Source: Cardinalis cardinalis (taxonomy: Eukaryota > Chordata > Aves > Passeriformes > Cardinalidae). Taken from it: a DNA stretch of 64,000 nt. The position numbers were made by a program, and so were the translations under genes. This document shows, piece after piece, positions 24,101 to 36,100 of this stretch. The notes under the pieces were generated by a model, which saw only the letters and a list, made by a program, of their open reading frames with translations, was not told the origin of the DNA and ran no database searches. Every line of letters starts with the position of its first letter. Position 1 is the stretch's first letter. The DNA is taken from positions 793,212 through 857,211 of the forward strand of contig JACDOX010000131.1 in NCBI GenBank assembly GCA_014549065.1. Direction: 5' to 3'.

Positions 24101-27100
24101 TGTCTGTGCTTTTGACTCCTCGTGAGACCACCTTGGGAGCTGGGAACACCTTCCTGCAGATTTCCCTTCCCTGTNTGGCCTCAGGTTTGGAGTTTTGCTG
24201 TAGCTCTGAGCTCCAGAGAAAGCAGCATCTCCTGTGTTGTTGATCCCTGCCTGTGTGCAGGGTCAGTGCAGCGTGCAGGAATGTGCGTGACCGTGAGAAT
24301 TGTTGTTATTTGGGCTGTGGGGCTGTGCCAGGAGGCTTCTCCCTCTGGAACATGAGCTGCTGGTTGTGTTTCAGAGCTAGGGAATGTCTCATAAATTTTT
24401 TGGCAAGCAGACAGCATTTAAAATGGAAAAGCTTTTGGGCCCAAAGTGTACAGTCAGCAGGATTTGGAGCAGGAGCTGGACTGAAGGGCCAGGGCGTATT
24501 TTGGGTTTAGCCTGATGATTCCTGCACCCCTTCCATCCACATCTTCTGTGCTGATCTGTCACTGTTTCCCCCTTGTGCAGGATTGCAGAGAAGGACAAAC
24601 AGATCAAGCAGATGGAGGACTCATTAGGCAATGAACGTGCCAACTTAACCAGCAAGGAGGAAGAGCTCAAGGTACAATAAAAGCTGTGCAAATGCCAGCT
24701 GATCTGGCTGCATGCACAAAATGAAGCCCCCAAGGCTGCTGTCCTTGGGTCTAGAAAAAGCTTTTTTAGCTACAGGTCTGCTCTGCTAGGCAAGGCCAAT
24801 GCTAGATGCTGGGAAAGCTGTTGNTGAAGAAACTTGTGGATTTTCCTTCAAAAAATCCCCTGAAACTTTACCCTGGAGAGTGAAAGACACTCTGTGTGTG
24901 AGCTGCAAATACATTTCTTTTTTTCCTTCCTTCAGGTCTTACAAAATATGAACCTCTCCCTGAAATCAGAAGTACAGAAGTTACAGGCTCTGACAAATGA
25001 ACAGGTGAAACAGTTGTTTTGCTTTTCCTCCCTTCCAGCACCTGTTCTGTCATAAATGCAAATGCAGATCTGTTGGCTTTAAGCAAGCTCTGCTTAAGCA
25101 CCTTAATGGTGTGAGGCTTCCGGATTGGGCTCAGACCTGATTCCCTGCAGTTCTTAGAGCTCCTGGGAGCCCTAATTCTTCCCCCTCCTTCACCAGCAAA
25201 GTCTTGCACTTGGATATCCAAGTTACTGAAGCATTTTGCTTGGTTGGTTTAGATTTTCAGGCGTGCAGAGTGCAGGACACTTCACAGGAGTGAGCACAGC
25301 TGCCTGTGAATATGCAGGCCTGGAATTGGCATACAAGATTCATAAACATCTCCCCCAAAAAAACCCCAAAGCCCACAGCTCCCCCAGCCTCACCACAGAG
25401 ATGTTTTTAGAGCCAAACAAAATGCTGTCCCCCTGTTGCTGCTGTGTGGCCTGTTCATTACAGAAGTGGAAATGAAGTGTTTAATTAGAGATAATCCCAG
25501 TTGTCAAATGAATCTCTTGGAGATGGTTTTCCCTTTGTCTAATTGCATGCTTGTAGATTGGTGTTGTAAAAGTGCATGAAGACAAGCTTACCCCTTTCAC
25601 TCTTGATTTCAGTCATGTGCTGAGAGGCCAAATGACTTGTTCTAGCTTTTTAATATTGTGGAATGAAAGGTTGATTGAATCATGTGATGTATCCTAAGTC
25701 TGTGTTAATCCTCTTTATAATCTAGGCTGCTGCTGCACATGAGCTGGAAAGGATGCAGAAAAGGTAAATAGCTCTGGGATTTGATAAACAATGTTTATCA
25801 GTCTTTTATGTTCTTTTTAGTAATGCTTTTTGTAAGACTTGGATGGGGAGATGTGTTTAACTGCTCTGCTCTGTCTCAGCATTCACATAAAGGATGACAA
25901 AATAAGAACTCTTGAAGATCAGCTTCGAGAAGAACTTGCTCAGATTTCAAACACAAAAGAAGAGTTCAAGGTAAGATACAGAACAGGTGCTTTTGTGCTG
26001 GTTTTCAGTAAGTTTTACAGTCTCCAGAGGTTGTGGAGCAGCTGCAGAACAGTGAAATTAAACTGACCTTTGGGTGCTTAGGTAAATTCCAGGGTTGTGT
26101 TTGTAGGGCAGGAGCAATGTGGGATGTCACAGCAGAGCGAGAGGTGGGACAGCACAAGTTAAATGCAGTGTCTGACTTGTGGAGAGAGAGGGCTTTGAAT
26201 TCTGCAAGAGGAGGCTGGACAGTAAAAACTGTTGTGATTTCCCTGCATTCCACCTGCAAATGTGCCTTTCAAGGCCTTGGTGCTTTTGTTGGGAGCCTTN
26301 GCTGCTTGGATGATCATGCCAAGCCTCTGTTTTCTGTCAGGCAGATGTGAAAATTCTTATTTTAACCCTGCCTCTTCCCACATTTTCTCATAAGGCTGCA
26401 GCTCAGCTGCTGAAGCTTTTGTTCTGACATCTGGGGTCTGCACAGCAAAGCTGCTGCTTGTTTCTGGGTGGTGTGTGCAGAGAGCAGCTTGATTCCTCCT
26501 TGCCCTCTGCCACCTTGGCCTTTTTCTTCTGAACCTGGGCTGTTAGNAACAGAGAGAGAGGTGCTGACTCCATCCCCTGAACTCCTTTAAAGCCTGTGGT
26601 GGGTGCTGCTGCTCCTCTGATGTTTCTGGTGTGAGGTCAGTCCCTCTGAANCTGCCACTGTCACCTTGGTGAGTTTGCTAGTGAGGAACAGTGAGTGGGC
26701 AGTGGCAGAGGCAGGATGCTTTTGTAGGAGAAGCCTCTGGAGTCTCCTGGAGCTCTTTGAAGCAGGCAGTAAACTTGATTCTTGTATTTAAGTGCCACTT
26801 TCAAAGAGGTTTTGATGAGAGTCCCTTGCCAAGGCTCTGTAGTTTCTCTAAGCTGTCAAAGGAGAAGAGGGAAGAAGTTTGTTCAATTAATAAAATAGGA
26901 AACAAAGTACAATTTCAGTTGATTTTTTTTTTGAATAAAGCTGTTGATTGGCTCTTGTGTGCTGTGTCACAGGTGCATAACCAGTGTGGGAAGAGGTGGC
27001 AGACTGGGGGAAGTGGGCAAATCTCAAGTTAGTGCCACTCTCAGGGCTTTGTGTGGTGGAACATTGTAAATGGTAGGTGAGGTGAAAATGAATGTGAGAA

Positions 27101-30100
27101 GAAATAGGAGCATCCTTTTAGTGTGATGGTTTCTGTAGTAACTGTTCCCAGGAAAAAGGCCTTTGAGGTGTTGTGAATGGTTATGTGCTGTAATCAGTTC
27201 AGTGCTGAAGTAATGGCAAAAATCACCTGCAGGCAGTTCCAGCAGTTCTTGGGAGGTGAATGGAGAGCTGAATGCAGATCATCAGCATTGTGATGGTGCA
27301 GAAATCCACAGTGTGCTCTCAGCATGAAGATTATGTGCACTGCTCCTCTCCCCTTCCTCCTCTCTTTGATCCCAAACAGAAACCAGACCAGTGCTGTTCT
27401 AAATGCTTCCACCTAAGGAAGTGCTGCTTTTTTCCCAGGCACATGAAAGAGGGAAAAGCCAGNTTCAAACCAGAGCAGTGCATTTAATCCTCACTCTTGC
27501 TGTCCTTTCCTGCTTGTGTTTTCCCTGTAAGATTTTGGGGTTTTTGCAGAGCACATGTCCTGCTTTTCACTTTCTTAAGGCACCAAGCAAATATTCAAAA
27601 AGACCAAAAGCAATAATAGGAGGAGGATTTTAAAACACTGTCTGTTAAGGGCTGCTGTGACCATTGTATGGAGCAAGAATGCAGGAGGAGAGGTAAAGCC
27701 TGTTTGTCCTTCCCATCCACCTCTCTGTGCTGGNCTGCCAAGTCCTTGCTGTGCACTGAGGCAGCTGAAGGGAGCTCAGAAAGGGGATCTTGGATGATTT
27801 GCTTCACCAGATGAGGGTTTTGTAAGAGGCAGTTATTAAATCTTGACACAATGCTGGTGCTGCTTTAGGAGGAAAATGTGTTTTTTTCTGAGCTTCTCAC
27901 ATTTGGTACTGTCTGATTCTCTGCCAGGGAATAAAGATGGTAACAGCTGAATTTCTCATGGGANATAAGGACAATACTTTTGTCCTTAATACAGAAAAGC
28001 AAGACAGAGAAGGANAGGACTCTTTGTAGTCTTGAAGCTTCCAAAGAACTCTCTGTAATGACTTCTGTGCTATTTAATTGCCTCTTTGCCATTATGGAAA
28101 AGCTGNATTTAGGCTCTGCAGTTCTGAACTGATAAAATGCCTCCATTTTCTTCCAGGTTCTCAAGGATCAAAACACAGCTCTGCAAGCTGAAGTTCAGAA
28201 GCTGCAGACTCTCCTGTCTGAGCAGGTACANCCAGTGTTTGCTGAGCTTTTATCAAATATCTTCTGTGCTTTTGATTTCTTCAGTGTTTTTTCTTCACCT
28301 GGCTGTAGGCTGAGCTGGTTGGTGTCAAAACCTGATGCTTATTTAGNTATTTTCTCTTCTGTGCAGGGTCAAGTAAGGCAGTTGTGGCTGTCTTGTAGAC
28401 CTAGTCAGGAGTGTCCAAACAAAATCTGGATTTTTTTTTCCACTCCTGAAGAGTCATATAGCTTAACACAAGCAAGAACTTATTTCTGCAACCACTCTGA
28501 CTCTTGGAAGTAGAAAACTCTTTACATTGTGATCTCTTTTGCCTCTTGTTCTGTGTTTTTGCCCATGGCTCACCTGCTGCAGTGTTGCCCACAGGATGCT
28601 GCAGGTTCNAAGCTGTTGTGTTGTCCAGTTGCATCTCCTTTGGGATGTTCTCTGGGAGATCCCCTATGAACANCCCTGACTTTGCACCATTGTGGAATGA
28701 CAAAAATTCCTGAAACACTGGAANTAGACTGGCAGGACAGGAAACTTCTCCTGTGCTCCTGCTGCTCAGGAGCTCCTTTTGGAGCTGCTCCCTTTACCCT
28801 GGTGGAGANCCAGACCTGCAGCCCCTGCTCCCTGGCTCTGGCTGCTCTGCTGTCCTGCCTGAAGCACTGGAGGTGATTTTGCTTGCTGCCTGGTTTGTGT
28901 TTCCCACCTGGTCTCTCACAGTGTGGTGGAGTTGAGGAATCATGAANGTTCTGCTGAGTGAGCCTCAGATGGAGTTTGTGGTTCTGATAAATGCTCAAAT
29001 TTATCAGATTTTTCAGGTACTGAGCTGGCTGCAAGTCCAGCAGTGTNAAACCATCAAGGCATTTGGGCTGCATCTGTCCCTCCTCTGAAAGATTGGGTTT
29101 TTTTCCAGCATCAACATTAGACACATATACCATGAGGACTTTCTCTCCCTACTTTGTTTTCCTTTCTGGATTAGTGTTGTAACCAAGCTTCTGGTTAAGT
29201 TGGTGCTTTCTAACTTTTTATTTTTTAAATCCCAAACCTTTATTGATCCAATTAATGATGGCCCAATTTTTTTTTTCTTCATAGACAAACAAAGACTTGA
29301 TAGAGCAGATGGAAAAAAGGTAAGAAACTTTGTTTTGAATCAGAAGCTAAAACAAAGATTTTGGTGGCTGTAAGGTTACTGTTGATAGCTAACTGCCTTC
29401 AAAGTTAAATTCTCTTTTTTTCTTAATTTTCACTCTTGCTTTTTCAGCATGAGAGAGAGGGATGATAAAATCAAGACAGTTGAAGAGCTGCTTGAGGCAG
29501 GACTCATCCAGGTGGCTACTAAAGAGGAGGAGCTGAAGGTAAAATCCCTCTTACTATTTTTTGATGGGGAAATAGAGATTAAGTGCTCTTATGCAAGGTG
29601 AATGTTGGAGTGCTCATAGTTCAGTCTGAATTCCTTTTCAACAGGAAAAGCACCTTGTGAAGATGAGGTTGAAACTTTTTCTGTAAAATAGACTAAGCAT
29701 GAGCATCAGTGGAGTAGAATAAATAAATAGTAAAGTATAAGTAAATAAAGCTTCTCTCTGCTTAGTCTAGGGCAGATTTTGCCAAAATGCCCTTTGGAAT
29801 AATGGGAATATATTTCTAGAGCTGTACATTTGATTTAATCCCCAACAAACCTCTCTTGAGGAAAGGGCGTTTTGTAAAAACTTGATATTATAAAACTCCC
29901 TTTTTTTTTTTTTTGTCTTAGTTGATAATCTGAAGGGTTAAGTGGATAATGAACTAGTGACATTTCTGGGATGGTGATAAAGTTATTTCCTTCCTGTTGA
30001 TTTATAAAGAAGGCAGTGATGAGAAGCCTNGAGATGCAGCACAGAAATCCCAGTCTTGAGCTGGCTCTTGCTGGAAAGCTGTGTCCACCTGGGCACAGCC

Positions 30101-33100
30101 AGGACAATGTTTTTCCCTTTCTTAGGGTGCCTGAATTCCAGGGGCATTGCTGCCCCCCTGTGCTGGGGAGGGGTTGTAAACCCTGAGATTGCTGGGCAGC
30201 CAAAGCTGTGGGCACCCCATGGACTCCTTTAGGCTGAAAAACCCTCTGAGATCAAGTCCAACCATCCCCAGCACTGCCAAACCACATCCCCAAGTGCCAC
30301 ACCCACATGGCTTTTAAATCCCTCCAGGGATTGTGCTATTTTGCAAGTTATTTGTTTGAAATAATATTTTACANTTTTTTAATAATGCTGACAGNGATNT
30401 TTAGATTATGTGATTTTCATTCTTGTAGTGCTGTTCTGTACAAAGGCATCTTTGAATTCTTACATATTTTGGATGTTATTATTGACTCTAGAGTAGGATC
30501 TAGGCTGTTAAAGCCCATGGTGTTATATAATTTTTATTTATATTCCNGGAGTGGTGAGAAGCCTGTCTGTGGGAGAATCCCTGTATTATGTAAATACAAA
30601 TAAATAAATGGGCTGTACAAAAGATGGGCTGTAACATGATTGGTTACATTTGTTTTCCTGACCTCTCTGCTCAGTTCCAGCACTCCCACCTTGCCCTGAT
30701 TTCCCATCAATTAGTGTGCACCCCAAGTTATCCATGGTGAATAATTAGTCTGTTGAATACTTTGCCTCCAACACCTGCAGAGGGGGGTCTCTTCCAGACT
30801 TTCAAAGTCTTTCACTTATTCTAAAAGAAATTACTTTTCTGTCAAGCTTAACACTTTTTCCCCCCACAAATGAGGCTTTCATTATCTCTGTGTCTGCTTT
30901 CAAAGGCCCTGAGAACGGAGAATTCGTCTCTGAGAAAAGAACTTCAAAGCCTGCAAATTCAGCAATCAGAGCAGGTAGTACTTTTCATCTAAAACTTTTA
31001 TTACACCTAAACTAAATCTGAAAGAATCTTGCTGTGGTTGCAAAAGTCAAGGGAAGAAGGTGGAGNTGCCTTTGAAGCCTGTTGGCAAAGCATCCTGTTT
31101 TCTTTAGCCTTGGTCTGGGAGCTGATGCCTCTGTCAAATCTTTCCTTTGCAGAAGTGTCAGANGCAGGGCAGATGTTCAGGATCCAGTCAGTGCTGCCTG
31201 GGGTTGGTTTGAGTTTGAGGGTGAGGAGTTGGAACACAAACCCTGGGAGGAACCCCTGAGGGAGCTGGGGGTGCTCAGCCTGGAGAAAAGGAGACTCAGG
31301 GNTGCCCTCATCACTCTGCAGCTCCTGAAAGGTGCCTGTGCTCAGCTGGGGCTGGGCTCTTTCTGCAGCAGCACTGACACAACCAGAGCACACAGTCTGG
31401 AGCTGTGTCAAGTGAAATACAGGCTGGATATCAGGAAAAAGTATTTTACAGAAAGGGTGAGAAAGTTCTGGAATGGCTGCCCAGGGAGGTGGTGGAGTCC
31501 CCATCCCTGGGTGTGTTAACAAAGCCTGGATGTGGCACTGGGTGCCAGGGGGGAGTTGAGGAGCTGAGGCTGGGTTGGACTCCATGATCTTCAAGGTCTC
31601 TCCACACCCAGTGATTCTGTGAATTCTGTGAGTTTGCCATGCTCTGAAGTGGCTGTGGATCTCCTTTTGCAGAAGCCTGCAGCAGCAGGCATGGCTGGCA
31701 GGCAGCTTGTACTGCCTCAGCTTCATGATGAATGTTTGAGCTCCCCAGTGTCAATCCACNCTCTGCAGGTGTCACTTGTCCCCCTTCTCCTTGTGTCTGC
31801 TCAGTGACACTGTCACAGTGTTGTCACTTCTGATGTGCTGGTCAGGAAGGGCCTTTCCCTGACATCCAGCTCTGCTTGGACACCTCAGGAGGGCAATTAG
31901 CTCCTAGAAAATCATGTCTGGAAGAGNGGAGGCACAGTGACCCTGCAGAGATGTGCAGTGTCAGTATTAAAGGGCAGCTGATGAAATGATGGTCCTGAAC
32001 CTCACCCTCTCCTGGTAAAGGTGATGTGGGTTTGCTTTTGTTTTCCTGGAACTTGCAGCAAGCTTAGTATTACTGGTTTGCCAGGAGCTGGAGACTAATT
32101 TTCTCAGGGGCAGCCAGATAAATAAAATATTAGGCTGCTACATAGTTCATCCAGTGCCAGAGAGCTGCAGCTCTCTATCCTCACCCCTCAACATTCACAG
32201 ATTGTTTTGCTCTGTTCTGTTTTTNCTAAGATGAAGCTTTGCTTTTCACAGGTTTCCTTCCAATCACTGGTGGAGGAACTGCAGAAAGTGTAAGTTAGTG
32301 CACAGATTTAATTTCTGATTAATTCTCTCTGTCTTTATTCCATCACTACAAGTGTATTGCTTCCCTGAAATAATTGGCTTTTGGCTGGGTGAAGTGTGTG
32401 TGTGGCAGGAAGCATTTCCATTTTTGAAACATGTCACAGCAGATCAATACCTGCTGAAAATCCAGTTGCTGCTCTGCTAAGCAGTTAATTTCATAAACCT
32501 GGCTTTGACTAGGTGAGGAATTGCTCTGATTTGTCAGATAATCATTTTTGTTCAGTAGGCACTTGAAAAGGAGTGGGATTGTCCCCTGTGTGTTTTAAGT
32601 TGNTAAATACTTAGCTGGAATGTCCAGTGAAGGCTGATTTTAAGTGTGTGTCATTCCAGGCACTCTTGATTTCTTAATTTGCATTTTTTGACTGTAGTAG
32701 TATTGATTTAGCATGTGAACTGCTGGTCATATGAAGCCAGCTGATTCTGCACTAGTCCCAGTCTTATTCTCCCTATTTGTTCTTCCTGCCTGGTCCCACT
32801 GTGGATCCCTGAGGCTGGTGATGGGATGTGATGTGATAGCAGAACCAAATTTCNTTTATTTGCTTGAGCAGCACATTTTTTTCAGCCAGCTTATGTTGTT
32901 TCTTTGCTTTTTTAAAGGATCCACGAGAAGGATGGAAAAATAAAATCAGTGGAAGAACTCCTACAAGCTGAAATCCTAAAAGTAGCAAGCAAGGAGAAGA
33001 CTGTTCAGGTATCTGTGTGCAATCCCTGCAATTCCTTTGTGTGTTGGTGCCACCACCACATTTGTCTGNTTTACTGCATGGCATTCTACAGTGATCAATC

Positions 33101-36100
33101 TGTAGCATCCATTTTTGTGGTGTTTCTGTGTTTCCATTGTCCAACCCTGTCTTGTTTTGTCATTGAAAAGGCTTTGACACAGGAAATAGAGGCTCTGAAA
33201 GAAGAAGTAGGAAATTCCCAGCTTGAGATGGAAAAACAGGTAAAATACTTCAGTGGCAGCAGTGTGACCCAGCCTTGCCTTGGATGTGCTGCTCACTGTT
33301 TCTGTTCTAGTGTGTTCTGTTTCACTGGTGAATGTCCTTGGGTAAGGAGCTTTTTCATGCTGGAGCTACACTGTTCTTGGATATAAAGCCATAAAAATGT
33401 AGGATAATTAATGATATCCTTCAGAAACCACACACCTCTGGAAGCCTGAGCTTTTTGGGCTGTTAGTGTAAAATTTGGCAAGAATTGCTGTAGTTTAATG
33501 CATTGCAGCATCAGCTCTGCCTGGATACACTGTCCCTGTAGTAAACATGAAAGCCTGGGGCATCCTTGGGGATGACAACTTGGAAATCTCAGGTGCTGAA
33601 GTTGCTGCTCCTGTCTGGCCTTTCTGTGTTGCTGCAGCAATACTGCAGGTCCAGATAGTATCTGATTTCCAGGTAAACCCAAGACTGTTGGTTCTTTTCC
33701 CCCAGTGCCCAAAAAGAGTTCAGTCTTGGCACAGTCAGTTTTACTTTAGCTGTCAGGAATGCAGGGATGGAGGAGAATGGGCTTTTTTGGCAGGTTTGCT
33801 GTCTGGCATCCAAAGCAAGGGAAGCCCACGTTTCCTTAGGGAGNCCATTCTGCAGGCAGCTCAATCCATTGTGCTGTCAGGAAATGTGCTTGTTTGTGTG
33901 GGTTGTGATTTTGGTCTGCACTCTTTTCAGTCCCTTTAGCTACAATTCCAGCATGTCACCCCCTGCTCAGGGCTAGAGTTTTGTCCTTTTTAGGCAAAGC
34001 TTCACAGAATGTGTTTCCGTCTTGGGCTTTTCCTCCAAAGCAAATTTCCAGGAACTGAGGGAGTTGTTTGTGTGTATTTCCTTCCCTGGAACTGTCAGAG
34101 CCCAGAAAAAAAAATGCAGTTTAGGTTTGCTGTTTCTGGAAGGCTCTGTAAGGGATGCTTGCTCCAAAGGTGATGTGTCTGTGCACCTTTTGGTCTCCTG
34201 CAAGCAGAAGGGAGATTCTTGGGAATGTCTGAAACTCCTGCTGTGTTGTGGTAGAGGATTGACAGCTAACCACTGTCAGGCTTTCACACAGCATTCAAAA
34301 GTAACATTCCCACTAAATCTTACATCTCCAATCCATGTTCAGCCTTAGAATGGGAATTTAAGGGAGTGCTGACTTTTCAGAGAGCACCCAAAAAGCATTT
34401 CCTCATGCAAAGCTCTCAGTGGCCAGGGATGGTCTCTGTGGTTGGAGCTGCAGTTGACAGTGGGGTGGTGGTCACAGTCACTCTCTGCTTCTTCCTCTGT
34501 GTCTCCTGTGGGCCTGCTTGTTGTTCCCATTTGCACTGTTTCNTTTGCTGCTCTGAAAGTCACATTTTAAATGTGGGGAATGTAAATAGTTGGAGACACT
34601 TGGTGCCTTGTAATTAAAAAAGTGCATTTATGCTTACTGCAATAAATAGTGCCTCTTTTGAAAATGTCTGATAGTTTTTCCCTGTGTTTCTTCATAGAGC
34701 AGTTTTTAGCATTTGTGTGTCTTTTCCATGTGCATTGAACTGAAGTGCTGNTTATTTTCTTTAGGTGACAATAACATCACAAGTCAAAGAACTTCAGACT
34801 CTGTAAGTACAGCTGTTAATTCTGGTCTGCCCTGTGCACCCCTTACTGACCCCTTAAATTCAAGTCAGGATGGAGGGGTGTAGGAGAGGCATAGTGGAAA
34901 ACCTGCTTTGGTAACACCTGAGCTGNAGGGGTGGGGAAATGATCAGTCAGTCCCTTGTATCCCCAGCTGGGGAGGGGCAGGGAAGTGTTTTTGGATGAGG
35001 AGGGCACACATCTGTGAAACCCCTGCAATGTGTCAGCACAGAGTTTGATTATGAGCATGCCACTGATCAAGGGCATCTCNTGCTAACCCAGGCTGAAGTA
35101 GAAGTGCTCACACATTGGTTTTTAGTAGGTGAACTGTGCTTGTGCCTTTGATCACAGATTCTGCTTTTGTTAGGTGCTGTAAATCANAGGAGGTTTTATT
35201 TCCAGATGGATGAAAGAGCAAAGGGTTTATGCTGTTTNTGTCTCTGTTCAATGGCACAGGTTGAAGGGGAAGGAAAAGCAGGTGAAAACCATGGAGGCCT
35301 TATTGGAAGAAAAGGAGAAAGAGATTGTTAAGAAAGGAGAATGTCTGCAGGTAAGCTGCTTTAATATTCTGAAGGGAAATCAGTTCTGTTGCTGCTTGTC
35401 TGGCTGGGAAAAATAAAGCCACACTTCTAACATTGCTTTTTATCTATCCAAAGGGTCAGAAGGATACAATTGCACAATTAACCAGTAAAGTTCAGGAGCT
35501 GGAACAACAGAACCTGCAACAACTCCAACAGGTACAGCCTGCAGAGTGGATGTGGTTTGGGAGTGCTGCTTGGTTGAACAGGAAGCTGTTTTTTCTCCTC
35601 TACCTCACACATTGGTTTTGAGGATTTGCATTGGCTTCAACTTAAGAGATGTTTTAAATCCAGCTTGACTAAGCTGTTCATAATGCAGAGAGCCCACTAG
35701 TTCAGCTGTGTTCATCCCAAACAGGTTTTACATGGCCAGCAAGTTCTGGGAGGTTTTAACTGGGATGATACTGTGCATAAAGAGGAGCTTTGGTGGTCTG
35801 AAAGCCTTGGAGCTCACAGACAGCCCCAGCTGTGTCCCAGCCACCTCCTTGCCAGGCTGAAGCAGCATCTCTGCAGGGCTCTGGTCCTGCAGGAGCTTTG
35901 GCTGTAACTGAATGTAACAGCATCTCTTGAAGTGGTCAGGCTGTGCTGTGACTCCTTCCTGCCTTTCCNTGGGGCTGGAATATTTTGGCTTTTGATTCTT
36001 GCACTGGACTTGAGAGCAGACAACTGGACAACCTCGAAGCCAGGTGTTACTTAATGGAAGAATTTTTCCAATANGGTGGTATTCTGGCTCAGTTTGGATT

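Noticed and set aside
31007..31726. 239-codon ORF on the minus strand
   Set aside because: It is antisense to a CR1 copy; the apparent coding potential is repeat composition.
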